A stretch of DNA of 64,000 nt from JAHEDT01 sp963825615 (GCA_963825615.1 CAWGTV010000002.1:1-64000); one strand, 5' to 3'; shown: positions 1 to 8,399, counted from the stretch's first letter. Program-made: numbers and translations. The notes: generated from the letters alone by a model not told the origin.

Positions 1-104
1 AATTAATTTTTGTATCATCAGAGATCCAATGGCGTATTTCATTACTGAAGCGTAATCTTCAACCATGTCATTAAGGGGGTCTAGAGCCTCAAAAGGATGA
101 ATGC

Positions 105-373
105 TCACCTCGGCAACCAAAGCTTCCCGCCAATTTCACCTGATTGCAACAAGGAGATACCGGCATTGAGTGTCCTGGCACCTGCGTAAGCCACCAGCGC
201 TTGGACAGTGGCTTTCTTGACATACTTTTTTCCGATTTAACATCAATCGTTCCAGTCCAGGAAACCAGCACACAAATGGCGATAAGAGTGATCGCTACCC
301 ACTTTTTCACTGCAAGTCCCGAGCTTTTGAGTTCGGTTACAGCAGACTCTTGATTTGGTTGACTGGGTTCCAT
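105..373 (-). CDS. Small protein with one N-terminal membrane segment (frameshifted)
   Basis: An ATG at 373 is preceded by AGGAG. The protein begins with a polar stretch and one hydrophobic segment at about residues 24-40, so it is probably anchored in or exported across the inner membrane. A run of six T on the plus strand at 226-231 appears to carry one extra base. Without it the reading frame continues as a helical Ala/Val/Gly-rich tail (YVKKATVQALVAYAGARTL) and stops at 105-107. Read as given, the frame runs on to 89 with a less protein-like tail. I do not recognise the family. It is the first of the single genes separated by the tRNA-like repeats. Confidence 0.5.
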
Positions 374-392
374 TAGTTACACTCCTTGCACA

Positions 393-435
393 TAAAAAGA
401 AAACCGCTGCTTCAGCATATAGCCAAAACAGCGGT
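393..435 (-). terminator. Intrinsic terminator in the leader of the 105-373 gene
   Basis: The 7-bp inverted repeat ACCGCTG (403-409) / CAGCGGT (429-435), read on the minus strand, is followed by TTTTCTTTTT. It sits about 20 nt upstream of the start codon and in the direction of that gene's transcription, so it would stop transcripts entering the gene. It is either an attenuator or the terminator of a displaced upstream unit. Confidence 0.5.
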
Positions 436-552
436 CGCAGTTGTTCTTTTGATATAGTGCCCCTGCATCATCCATCCCCCATGGAATACATCAAATTGAA
501 ACGGCACCAATCTACGCGATTCAATGTTTAGTGTAAAACTGGAAGGGCTATG

Positions 553-725
553 CTGGGGCAGGTTTTGAAACAAAAGTGCGCTACCAGACTGCGCTATATC
601 ATCAAAATATGGCCATAGCGCACCTGCTCCCGAAGCAGAATCGTTGGCTTCGCTCTCTGTGCGCTTACGTACCAGAGAGGACGTATCCCAGTGATGTCCA
701 GGAAGGGTGTCAGCGGAGAAGATTA
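553..725. repeat. tRNA-Pro-like interspersed repeat, copy A
   Basis: This is the first of four related units. It starts with CTGGGGCAGG. It then carries GTGCGCTACCAGACTGCGCT, identical to the antisense D-arm and adjoining acceptor-side part of the tRNA-Pro at 8323-8399. Next come an AT-rich spacer and TAGCGCAC, which is an inverted copy of GTGCGCTA. Then follow CTGCTCCCGAAGCAG (antisense anticodon arm) and a second, degenerate D-arm/acceptor segment, ending near ATCCCA. No gene lies between 374 and 848. Confidence 0.75.
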
Positions 726-848
726 AAATACTATAGGCAATAGAACCTTTTGCCTAGTCTCTAAGAATTATGGAAAACTAACGCAGATGGGTACTGTAAG
801 TACCAGAGAATTCTTCAAACTAAAGCAATTTGACTTAATATCATATAT

Positions 849-1553
849 TTAATCAACTCCCCCTGCAGCTTCTAGAATAGACACCATCTTTGAATATTCT
901 CTCGACCTTGCTAGCGACAGAGGTGTTTGTCCCTGCTGATCGGCAATGTTGACATTTGCTCCTGCATCAACCAACGCTTTGAGTGTTTCTAAATGCCTTT
1001 TGCCTCCATCTCCTAACACAATAGACTCAATCAGTGCTGTCCAGCCAAGGTTGTTGATATGATCAAGTGGAGCTCCAGCATTTATCAATATTTGAACGAC
1101 CTCAAAATGCCCTAGGTGAGCAGCGGCAATCAGAGCGGTTCCATCATAGCGACTGGTTACGTTTTTTGCACTTCCTCCCAGCTCTAATGACAGCTTGAGA
1201 GTCGGAATATCATTTTCAACCGCCGCGATTGTCACGATATCGTAACGATCGTTTTCCAAAGCGTTTGGATCAACTCCAGCATTTGCAAGTATCCGCATTA
1301 CTTCGTGGTGCCCCCCGAAGACTGCGACATGAAGTGGCGTTCGCCCATAGTCGTCTCTAATATCCGGGCTCTCACCTTTGGCGATGAGATCTTTGAGCTC
1401 TGTGGCATCACCCTTTGCCGCAGCGGCCATGATCCCCGTATATCGTGAAACCTCACTTGCTGATGGTGGATTCTGAGCTATCGCAATTGATGACCAGCTT
1501 AATATGAACAACACGAGGACTATGTTGCACAGTTTCTCGGTAACGGCGGCCAT
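849..1553 (-). CDS. Secreted ankyrin-repeat protein
   Basis: The protein has 234 residues from the ATG at 1553, chosen because it has a GGAAGGAG ribosome site and opens with a signal peptide ending in AIAQ. The longer frame upstream crosses a terminator hairpin. The mature part consists of about five to six ankyrin repeats, with motifs such as GRTPLHVAVFGGHHEV and GTALIAAAHLGHFEVVQIL. Ankyrin repeats bind protein partners; the export signal suggests action in the periplasm. The partner is unknown. The gene stands alone between repeat copies A and B and faces the opposite way to the TPR gene in the next interval. Confidence 0.8.
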   Translation of the reverse strand: MAAVTEKLCNIVLVLFILSWSSIAIAQNPPSASEVSRYTGIMAAAAKGDATELKDLIAKGESPDIRDDYGRTPLHVAVFGGHHEVMRILANAGVDPNALENDRYDIVTIAAVENDIPTLKLSLELGGSAKNVTSRYDGTALIAAAHLGHFEVVQILINAGAPLDHINNLGWTALIESIVLGDGGKRHLETLKALVDAGANVNIADQQGQTPLSLARSREYSKMVSILEAAGGVD

Positions 1554-1587
1554 GGCTATCTCCTTCCTAGGACTCCAAGAGATAAAG

Positions 1588-1622
1588 AAAAAAACCCCAC
1601 TTTCCAGGAGGGGAGAGTGGGG
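1588..1622 (-). terminator. Strong intrinsic terminator in the ankyrin gene leader
   Basis: An 11-bp stem (1595-1605 with 1612-1622; outer part CCCCACT/AGTGGGG) has a 6-nt loop and is followed on the minus strand by seven T. It lies 35 nt upstream of the ATG at 1553, in the gene's own direction, as in the first gene of the array. Confidence 0.65.
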
Positions 1623-1782
1623 CAACGGGTTTGTGGGTTTTTCTTAGGAGGTAGAACATGAAGAGTGTTCTATTGATGGATATCTTACTTAATTAGTCAG
1701 GTTTGTCAACATGAAAAAATTCACTCGAAGATATTTTCTCGAATGTTTCATTGATCGGCCCTGATGAAGATGACGGTAAACG

Positions 1783-1960
1783 CTGGGGCAGGTTTTAAAA
1801 AAAAGTGTGCTACTAAACTGCGCTATATCATCAAAATATGGCCATAGCGCACCTGCTCCCGAAGCAGTCAGATACGCTCGGCTTCGCGCTCGCTCCTCAG
1901 TGCGCTCACTTACCAGAGGGGACGTATCCCAATAGGTCTCCTGAGTGGACGATAGAAATA
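1783..1960. repeat. tRNA-Pro-like interspersed repeat, copy B
   Basis: This has the same order of blocks as copy A: CTGGGGCAGG, a slightly diverged D-arm segment, TATCATCAAAATATGGCCA, TAGCGCAC, the antisense anticodon arm CTGCTCCCGAAGCAG, a variable GC-rich stretch, GTGCGCT plus CACTTACCAGAG, and GACGTATCCCA. It separates the ankyrin gene from the TPR gene. Confidence 0.75.
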
Positions 1961-2071
1961 TGCTCATGCTAGATTGTAGTTATATTAAGTGCTCAGTGTA
2001 TTGGAGAGTCAGCTGATTTTTAGAGTAAAGGGTATAAATATACCGCATTATTTCAAATTGAGGATGTGCTG

Positions 2072-2630
2072 ATGAAAAAAGGAACTATTTTACTTTTTGT
2101 AATCACTTTTGTGGCAGGAATGCTAATAGCTGTCATTTTTTCAAATGTAAATAAAAGCCAACCTGGAAGTCAGCAGGCAATAAACCAACAGCCGGCACCT
2201 ACAGTTGATCTTCAGCAACAGATTAAAACTCTGGAAGGACTTCTGGCGAAAGATCCTGCTAATCGTCAAGCATGGGTTCAGTTAGGACATAGCTATTTCG
2301 ATACGAAGAACCCGATGAAGGCAATTGAAGCCTATGATAAGGCGCTTGCAATTGATGGTAATGACCCTGATGTCCTAACCGATCAGGCAATTATGTTTCG
2401 CGAGCTTGGTTGGTATGAAAAAGCAATTGATACTTTTCAACAAGCGAATAAGCTAAATCCAACACATGCAAACTCCCTATTTAACATGGGAATCGTATTA
2501 CATGCAGGACCTCGGGGACAATGAAAAGGCCAAAGAAGCGTTTAATCGCTTTCTTGAGTTGGTGCCGACAGGGCCGTCAGCTGACAGTGCACGTAAGATG
2601 ATAGAGCATATGGATGGTGGGCATCAATAA
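2072..2630 (+). CDS. Membrane-anchored TPR protein (one frameshift)
   Basis: I start at the ATG at 2072 because GAGG lies 8-9 nt upstream; an in-frame GTG at 2066 is less likely. Residues 5-24 form a membrane anchor, followed by a Gln/Pro linker and TPR repeats (for example AWVQLGHSYFDTKNPMKAIE). The fold mediates protein-protein contacts at the membrane. Removing one T at 2498-2499 restores IVYMQDLGDNEKAKEAF and a final TPR helix ending at 2630. Otherwise the frame stops at 2524. It is the only gene between repeats B and C, on the plus strand. Its specific role is unknown. Confidence 0.7.
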
Positions 2631-2656
2631 ATGCTATTGCCAGACGCTCTCGTTCA

Positions 2657-2795
2657 GTAATAGCGCACCTGCGCAATTCACCACAATATGCCTATAGCGC
2701 ACATGCTCCCGAAGCAGAATCGTTCGCTTTGCTCACTGTGCGCTCACGTACCAGAGAGGACGTCATCCAATAACTGTCCTGAATAGACGGCAGCG
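2657..2795. repeat. tRNA-Pro-like interspersed repeat, copy C
   Basis: The left part of this copy is degenerate. It keeps TAGCGCAC twice, TGCTCCCGAAGCAGAATCG, GTGCGCTCACGTACCAGAG and GACGTCATCCAATA, in the same order and spacing as copies A, B and D. It separates the TPR gene from the next minus-strand gene. Confidence 0.7.
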
Positions 2796-2831
2796 AGTTA
2801 CATAATCAAATATCTTTAGTGAGCCAACTCT

Positions 2832-3474
2832 CTATTGCTGCGGAAATATCGGATATCTGCCCATGTATCTGACTTGACGAAAAGTGATAGATCTCTGAAT
2901 TTTGTTCCCGTTGATTGCTTTTGAGTATTTTTGTGATTGCCCATACTCGAAGTCCAGCCACCTAAAAACAGGGTAGCTCTTTTTGATCTTTTCAATGTCT
3001 TTCAACACGCCATTGGATACGAAGATGAGCTTTTCTCCACCACCAGTCATCAGCCTCTCTATGTACTCTAAGTGAGTCACTGAGACTAGTTGGTAGAACA
3101 AGTCCCTGTTCTGTGATTTGTTGCCTATAGTAGGGATGTCGAGTAGTTCAACAAAGGATATATGTTCAGCATGCTTTGGTGTCAGGCCAACCTTGCTGAA
3201 ATTTCGATGAAACGGAACCCCTGCAATATTCTTGTTGAAAGGGTACGAAGAAAGCAGGAAAGGGTGATGACAATTGTACTTGTTCCAGAAAAGCGACACC
3301 ATCCTTCTGGTACTCAAGAATCTTTACGAAGAACGGATTGTTGGAAATTTCAGGAGAGTAGTTTGCGTCTGAACTAAGGAAGATGATTTTGGCTTTTTCA
3401 GGAGCCTGGCCTTGGTATGGTTTGCTATTGAAAAGCGCAACAAGTTCATCAGATGTGTGTTTTTGAAATTGCAT
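2832..3474 (-). CDS. Conserved-looking hypothetical protein (one frameshift)
   Basis: The N-terminal half (MQFQKHTSDELVALF and onward) and the C-terminal half (from WNKYNCHHPFLLSSYPF) lie in different frames. Removing one base near 3285-3292 joins them into a soluble protein of about 213 residues. Visible motifs are KIIFLSSDANY, a His/Pro-rich centre and LIFVSNGVLKDIEKI. The alternating hydrophobic strands vaguely resemble the uracil-DNA-glycosylase fold, but I cannot support that assignment. It is the single gene between repeats C and D. Confidence 0.55.
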
Positions 3475-3537
3475 AGCCCTTCCAACGATCGAAAATGATC
3501 ATATCAAAAGAGACAACATCATCAAAGCAAGTATCCG

Positions 3538-3715
3538 CTGGGGCAGATTTTGAGATCAAAGTGCGCTACCAAACTGGGCTATATCGTCAAAATATGGCCA
3601 TAGCGCACCGGTTCCCGAAGCAGTCAGATACGCTCGGTCAAGCCTCGCTTCTCAGTGCGCTCACGTACCAGAGAGGACGTCATCCAATAGCTTTCCTGAA
3701 TGGACGTCAGCAAGA
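3538..3715. repeat. tRNA-Pro-like interspersed repeat, copy D
   Basis: This is a full copy with CTGGGGCAG, GTGCGCTACCAAACTGGGCT, AAAATATGGCCA, TAGCGCAC, TCCCGAAGCAG, a variable stretch, GTGCGCTCACGTACCAGAG and GACGTCATCCAATA. A frame reading straight across it is not a credible gene. Beyond it, 3716-3870 holds nothing recognisable apart from a G-rich stretch at 3842-3860. Confidence 0.75.
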
Positions 3716-3869
3716 CATATTCCTCCTTTCTAAACGTAGAATGAGTAATTCTTTGGGGTACTGATTTAGATGCAGGTGTTTGCTGAAATTCTGAAAAGTT
3801 AGTTGAAAGGTCCGGTCCTATTCCGGTCCTGAGGTGAAAATTGGGGGGTGGGAGGGGAGGCAGAATGGG

Positions 3870-3904
3870 AAATGGAAAAGCCCCAACCGGGGATGGCTGG
3901 GGCT
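3870..3904 (-). terminator. Intrinsic terminator of the radical SAM gene
   Basis: The stem AGCCCCA (3879-3885) / TGGGGCT (3898-3904) is followed by TTTTCC on the minus strand, about 40 nt past the stop codon of the 3947-4972 gene. Confidence 0.7.
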
Positions 3905-3946
3905 ATTGGGTGATTGTTGATGTAAAAATGTCTTAAGAGCTCAGTG

Positions 3947-4972
3947 CTAAATTAAACGCCCAAAATATCTGAAGCCTAAGTTTTTTAATTGCAGATAAAA
4001 AGGGTGTGGAATCCTTTTTTTCAATTCATTGATGGAAATAACCCCCTTTGCGCGGCACTGTATACAATCATTATCTAAATTACCTGAGAGGAGCCCCTTT
4101 CTAATTGCGGTCATATTTTCTCCCTTGATAATTTCAGTTATAGAATTTTGATGTATAGAACCAATAGGTTTGTGGTTGCAACAAGGTAGAACATCACCGT
4201 TAGCTTTTATTTGTGCGAATGTCCAAGGCTCTATGCAGTCCCTCGTTTGTTCCGGTAGTAATTTCGAGAAGTAGTTTTTGCCTGAATGCCCATGACTTCC
4301 TTTGAGACTTTCTGTAATCGCTTCCATGAAATCATATGTAACCCGATTATCTCGTAAATATTGAAGAGCATCATCGATCGCAGTAAGCGCTTTTTCAGGT
4401 TCTTCTATCTTTGATACGTGTTGAACCAATGAATCATATTCTACTAAATTGCAAAAAACAAAATGTTTTACTCCGTGTTCAATACCAAATCTGACATATT
4501 CAGGAAGGCAGTAAACATTCTGATCTGAAACAACACAACTCCAAGAAATTCGTGGAGATCCCGCAGCAAGTATTTTTTTTAAGTTTGCGCATATTAATTC
4601 AAGGTTACTCCCTTTTCTCAGTTTTGAGTGGAGAACTGGGTCTGCAGTGTCACAGCTAATTTCCAAATATTTAAACCGTGCTAGTGTTTGAATTTCTTCA
4701 GCGGAATACTTTTTAGATAAATTAGTGATAAGTCTTAACCTAAAGCCTGCTTCAATAAGTTTTCTACAGTTGACATGCCAATTATTTAAAATAGTAGTCT
4801 CTCCATGACCATTGGCAAGTATAGTATTTGTTCTCAGTTTCTTTAAATTTTTGATTAAATGATCAAAAGAATTTAAATCCAAATCTTGACCAACCTGTCC
4901 AGATTGAACCGAAGCGCAATATACGCAACGGAGGTTACATCGTGTGGTGAATTCTATACTGATTGCATCCAT
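3947..4972 (-). CDS. Radical SAM/SPASM-type protein
   Basis: This 341-residue protein has the 4Fe-4S motif CNLRCVYC at residues 12-19, near its N-terminus. This is the CxxxCxxC signature that binds the cluster and S-adenosylmethionine for radical chemistry. The C-terminal part has a second cysteine set (CIEPW, LPCCNH, and later CIQC) typical of SPASM auxiliary-cluster domains. SPASM enzymes often modify peptides or sugars, but no candidate peptide substrate or partner enzyme is visible beside it. AT content is higher than in the core genes downstream, consistent with acquired DNA. It lies between repeat D and the IS3 element. Confidence 0.8.
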   Translation of the reverse strand: MDAISIEFTTRCNLRCVYCASVQSGQVGQDLDLNSFDHLIKNLKKLRTNTILANGHGETTILNNWHVNCRKLIEAGFRLRLITNLSKKYSAEEIQTLARFKYLEISCDTADPVLHSKLRKGSNLELICANLKKILAAGSPRISWSCVVSDQNVYCLPEYVRFGIEHGVKHFVFCNLVEYDSLVQHVSKIEEPEKALTAIDDALQYLRDNRVTYDFMEAITESLKGSHGHSGKNYFSKLLPEQTRDCIEPWTFAQIKANGDVLPCCNHKPIGSIHQNSITEIIKGENMTAIRKGLLSGNLDNDCIQCRAKGVISINELKKRIPHPFYLQLKNLGFRYFGRLI

Positions 4973-5010
4973 AAGGCCCTCTATGGTGAAAAAATAACTG
5001 CTTGCCTGCC

Positions 5011-5040
5011 CTGAGGTAGGCTGGAAAAAGTGGACACCAA
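5011..5040. repeat. Left terminal inverted repeat of the IS3 element
   Basis: The sequence from CTGAGGT through AGTGGACACCA matches the reverse complement of 8100-8129 in the outer 7 bases and in the AGTGGACACCA block, with scattered mismatches between. Confidence 0.8.
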
Positions 5041-5073
5041 TCTGTTAGCCTAAGAGGCTCATAGGAGGTGTCA

Positions 5074-5383
5074 CTTGGAACGCATACCGAGGCAGTTTTA
5101 TACGGATGAATTTAGGGAGGAAGCTGTCAGCTCTGGTTGTTGATGGTGGACTGACTGTTGCGGAGGTCAGTCGTCGATTGAGCGTCTCGCAACAGACACT
5201 GCGCAACTGGATTAAGAAGTTTCGTAAAACGGGCTAGTTTCATCTGGTGGACGTTCGACAACGGATTTGGAAGCAGAGGTTTCCAAGCTTCGCAAAGAGC
5301 TGGCAGAAGCTCGGCTGGAGAAGGAAATCCTAAAAAAGGCTATGGCGTACCTTGCAAGGGAGCCGCGGGGAGGTACGCGATGA
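5074..5383 (+). pseudogene. IS3 orfA, degraded helix-turn-helix protein
   Basis: Fragments in three frames match an IS3 OrfA: an N-terminal piece (RQFYTDEFREEAV), a helix-turn-helix (LTVAEVSRRLSVSQQTLRNW) and a C-terminal leucine-zipper piece (LEAEVSKLRKELAEARLEK) ending at 5383. Frame changes near 5130 and near 5240, plus a TAG after KFRKTG, break it. OrfA supplies DNA binding for the OrfAB transposase. As given, the element lacks a functional OrfA. Confidence 0.75.
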
Positions 5384-8092
5384 TTGAAGAGCTACGGCAG
5401 GAGCAAGGTTTCCCTGTTGTGCCGATGTGCCGGGTTCTTGGCGTATCGAAAAGCGGCTACTATGTTTGGCGGAATCGCAAACCGTCAGCACGCAAACTGG
5501 AAGATGAGCGGTTAAAGGTCGCGATCAAGGCTGCTCACGAACGAGGACGAGGCACTTACGGGCCGGAGAAGATTCAGGAGGAGTTGGCCGAGGTCGAAAA
5601 GATCGAGGTTGGCATCAACCGGATCAAACGGCTGCGGCGGGAGCTGAAGATCCGCTGCAAGCAGGTTAAGAAGTACAAGGCGACAACCGACTCAAACCAC
5701 AAGCTACCAGTCGCCCCCAACCTGCTGAATCAAGACTTTGCAGTCCCAGGACCGAACCGGGCGTGGGTCGCAGACATCACCTATGTCGCCACGAATGAGG
5801 GCTGGCTCTACCTGGCAGCCATCAAGGACCTGTGGAACCGGGAGATTGTCGGCTACGCCATGAGCCACCTTATGACTCAGGATCTGGTTGGGCGCGCTCT
5901 GTTCCGGGCTGTTGCCGCCCGACGCCCACCGAAGGGGCTGATCCATCACTCGGATCGTGGCAGCCAGTATTGTTCGCGCAGATACCAGAAGTTGATGAAA
6001 CAGTTCAAGATGGAACCGTCAATGAGTCGCAAAGGGAACTGCTGGGATAACGGTGTGCCACGAACACCGCAAGGTGATGCTCTACAGGAGATGAGAGTCT
6101 GGCCTCTCGGAATCGGATTGCAGGATCGGGTTCCAAACCACGTCGAGCTGCTGAGGTAAAGAGCCTTGGTAGTGAGCGTCGACGAAAAAGGCGTCATTAA
6201 AGACGTCAGGTGTGAAACAGGAAGACGAACGCAAGTGAACCGCTGATGACGCATCGAAAAGCAATTCAACCGACATCAAAACCGAGCAGCGTTGTTGGCT
6301 CGGGACAAGTCCAGACGCAACCTGTTTACGGGCTGGGCGGTGTCCGGTGTGGAGGTGGCGTGATCCTGTTTCAGGCTCTTGTAGGGAACGTGGGAACCTG
6401 TCGCTTCGATGCGAAGGGAGAAATCCGAAGGAGCAGCCCTCCGAAGGAAAAGAGTACCGATGCGAAGCACAGGGGCGGAGCAGCCCGTAGTAGTGATGAA
6501 ACGGTTGAAAGGCCGTGGAGCAAAGGGGCTGCGTCATCCAGACGGATTGATATGTCAACCCGTAAGGGGAGGAGCATATGAGTTCGGCAAAAGCTTTTAC
6601 CATACCAAAGACGTTTATCTGGGAAGCCTACAAAGACGTTAAGAGAAGTCAGGGTGGGCCCGGAGTCGATGGTCAAACGATGGAGGAATTTGAAGGAGAC
6701 CTGAAAAATCAACTGTACAAGATCTGGAATCGGATGTCGTCAGGAAGCTATTTCCCCCCACCGGTATTGCGGGTAGAAATACCCAAGTCAGACGGGGGGT
6801 CAAGGCAACTTGGGATACCGACAATCAGTGACCGGATAGCTCAAGCAGCAGTTAAGAGGTATCTGGAACCACGTGTAGAACCAGTTTTTCATGAAGACTC
6901 ATATGGGTATCGACCCGGACGCTCAGCATTGGATGCGGTAGCAAAAGCACGTCAGCGCTGTTGGCGTGACAACTGGGTTCTTGATCTGGATATCAGCAAG
7001 TTTTTCGATACGCTGGATCATGGATTGGTCATGCGCGCCGTAAGGCGGTTCACCTCCTGTAAATGGGCTTTGCTCTACATCGAGAGATGGCTGAAAGCAG
7101 ATGTCGTGCTACAGGATGGAACTTTGCTACACCGAGATACAGGAACGCCGCAAGGTGGTGTCATCAGTCCTTTGCTTGCAAATATCTTTCTGCACTTAGG
7201 TTTTGACCAGTGGATGAAAGAGCAATATCCAAACATCCATTTTGAGCGGTATGCTGATGATATTGTGGTGCACTGTCGGTCAAGGCAGCAGTTGGAAATG
7301 ATCAAGCAGAAGATTGAACGTAGACTGGAGCAATGCAAGTTGCAGTTGAATCCTGAGAAGACACGAATCGTCTACTGCAAGGATTCAAAGCGCACTGAAG
7401 ACGCGCACTGCTACAGTTTCGACTTCCTGGGATACACGTTTCGGCCACGATCTGCGCGCAACTATAGGGGAGAGTTCTTTGTCAGCTTCAGTCCCGCGAT
7501 CAGCCAAAAATCTGCACGCAGATTAAGGCAAACGATAAAACGGGAATGGAAGCTCAAAGCACAAACACATCTTAGTCTGAAGGATCTGGTTCGTCGAATA
7601 AATCCGGTGGTCACTGGTTGGATCAATTATTACGGAAAATTTTGCAGATCAGCCCTTCACTCCGTCCTTAACCATGTCAATATGGCATTGGTGAATTGGG
7701 CAATGCGAAAATTCAAGCGACTTCGGCGGCGGCGAACACGCGCGCATGCGTGGCTTAAGGGTGTTGCTCGTCGAAGCCCGAAACTGTTTTCGCATTGGCA
7801 GTATCAAGGCTGGATGACAAGAGCCGTATGAGTCGAGAGGCTCACGTACGGTTCTGTGAGAGCGTCGTGGTGAGATCCGCTGCGCTACTCGACCCTCGAT
7901 GGAGAGCTTCTTCGGCACTCTCAAGCGGGAAATGGTTCATCAACGCAAGTATCGAACCCGGCGGGAAGCCATGACAGAGATCAGCGAGTACATCGAAGTG
8001 TTTTACAATCGGCAAAGGCGACACGCCAGTCTGGGAATCTCTCCCCGGCGGCATACTGGAAGAAATTCATCAGACAGCAAGGGGCTGCCTGA
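5380..8092 (+). CDS. IS3 orfB transposase, split by a group II intron
   Basis: The first exon is 5380-6052 and the second starts at 7894. The DDE integrase core is visible: WVADITYV (first Asp), IHHSDRGSQYC (second Asp) and, after the intron, DNASMESFFGTLK (catalytic Glu). Joining 6052 to 7894 gives GAT AAC GCC TCG ATG GAG, restoring the family motif in frame, so the catalytic triad is complete only after splicing. Read through without splicing, the frame stops at 6159. A 2-nt surplus (or 1-nt loss) at CTCCCC near 8041-8046 shifts the last residues. Corrected, the protein ends AAYWKKFIRQQGAA at 8092. Confidence 0.82.
6578..7831 (+). CDS. ltrA: Group II intron reverse transcriptase/maturase
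   Basis: This 417-residue intron-encoded protein helps the intron RNA splice and copies it into DNA at new sites. A GGGGAGGAG ribosome site lies just upstream of the ATG. RT blocks are seen in order: GGPGVDGQTMEEF, RQLGIPTISDRIAQ, YGYRPGRSALDAV, VLDLDISKFFD, GTPQGGVISPLLANI and the catalytic RYADDIVV near residue 227. The maturase X domain follows (VTGWINYYGKFC). No C-terminal HNH endonuclease domain is present. The stop codon lies inside domain V (GAGCCGTATGA), an arrangement seen in compact bacterial introns ending in RAV or GAV. Confidence 0.95.
   Translation: MSSAKAFTIPKTFIWEAYKDVKRSQGGPGVDGQTMEEFEGDLKNQLYKIWNRMSSGSYFPPPVLRVEIPKSDGGSRQLGIPTISDRIAQAAVKRYLEPRVEPVFHEDSYGYRPGRSALDAVAKARQRCWRDNWVLDLDISKFFDTLDHGLVMRAVRRFTSCKWALLYIERWLKADVVLQDGTLLHRDTGTPQGGVISPLLANIFLHLGFDQWMKEQYPNIHFERYADDIVVHCRSRQQLEMIKQKIERRLEQCKLQLNPEKTRIVYCKDSKRTEDAHCYSFDFLGYTFRPRSARNYRGEFFVSFSPAISQKSARRLRQTIKREWKLKAQTHLSLKDLVRRINPVVTGWINYYGKFCRSALHSVLNHVNMALVNWAMRKFKRLRRRRTRAHAWLKGVARRSPKLFSHWQYQGWMTRAV
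7821..7854 (+). ncRNA. Group II intron domain V
   Basis: This 34-nt hairpin begins GAGCCGTATG and ends CACGTACGGTTC, close to the bacterial domain V consensus. It is the catalytic core of the ribozyme. It overlaps the last codons of the maturase gene. Confidence 0.85.
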
Positions 8093-8099
8093 CCATAAC

Positions 8100-8129
8100 A
8101 TGGTGTCCACTATTGCGGACCGACCTCAG
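8100..8129. repeat. Right terminal inverted repeat of the IS3 element
   Basis: TGGTGTCCACT followed by GACCTCAG is the inverted match of the left end at 5011-5040. It lies just after the corrected end of orfB. Confidence 0.8.
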
Positions 8130-8279
8130 CTCTAAGTCTCAACAAGCCCACAGACTTCCCCTCCGTACCAGAATAGCCCCGGAGACAAAACCCCGCCCCG
8201 GAACATCAAAGACGTCATTCCCTGAACACTCAAATTGTGACTTTTAGGAATACTTCGGACCAGACATGGACCCGGAGAA

Positions 8280-8316
8280 CAAAAGAAAGAGCGACCCCGG
8301 GAAGGCCGCTCCTTGT
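8280..8316 (-). terminator. Probable terminator of tRNA-Pro
   Basis: A GAGCG/CGCTC stem with a GC-rich interior is followed on the minus strand by TTTCTTTTGTT, just past the encoded CCA of the tRNA. The stem is imperfect. Between the IS end (8129) and here I see no gene. Confidence 0.45.
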
Positions 8317-8322
8317 AAATAC

Positions 8323-8399
8323 TGGTCGGGATGACTGGATTCGAACCAGCGACCCCCTGCTCCCGAAGCAGGTGCGCTACCAGACTGCGCTACATCCCG
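8323..8399 (-). tRNA. tRNA-Pro (anticodon CGG)
   Basis: Read on the minus strand, the acceptor stem CGGGATG (8399-8393) pairs with CATCCCG (8333-8327). The anticodon arm is CTGC-TTCGGGA-GCAG with anticodon CGG, the T-arm contains GGTTCGAATCC, the discriminator base is A and CCA is encoded. The 77-nt cloverleaf looks intact. Its 3' end faces the accessory island to the left, the usual geometry for an element integrated at a tRNA gene. Confidence 0.95.

Larger units (their letters stand above)
6053..7893 (+). mobile_element. Group II intron inserted in IS3 orfB
   Basis: The 5' boundary GTGTGCC fits the GUGYG consensus and the 3' end CTACTCGAC fits the usual intron terminus. The boundaries were chosen because joining the exons restores the transposase frame. 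The intron encodes a reverse transcriptase/maturase at 6578-7831 and has a recognisable domain V at 7821-7854 followed by domain VI. The first 525 nt are the structured ribozyme domains I-III and hold no gene. The intron lies on the same strand as its host gene, as needed for splicing. Confidence 0.88.
5012..8128 (+). mobile_element. IS3-family insertion sequence carrying a group II intron
   Basis: The ends are imperfect inverted repeats about 40 bp long. The left end begins TGAGGT and contains AGTGGACACCA at 5029-5039; the right end contains the reverse complement and finishes ACCTCA at 8128. Inside are orfA and orfB in IS3 order with an ATGA overlap at 5380-5383. A 1841-bp group II intron sits in orfB, which explains the length of about 3.1 kb. 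Without the intron it is about 1.28 kb, usual for the family. No clear target duplication is visible at the flanks. Confidence 0.88.

Noticed and set aside
553..3715. Integron cassette array with attC sites
   Set aside because: Single genes between repeats suggested it, but I found no GTTRRRY/RYYYAAC core pairs at the repeat ends, gene orientation is mixed, and the repeats match tRNA-Pro instead.
553..3715. Functional tRNA genes inside the four repeats
   Set aside because: Only D-arm, anticodon-arm and partial acceptor segments are present, with insertions between them. No T-arm or complete acceptor stem, so no cloverleaf.
3495..3764. 89-codon frame across repeat D
   Set aside because: Most of it translates the tRNA-like repeat, and equivalent frames are not conserved across copies A-C.
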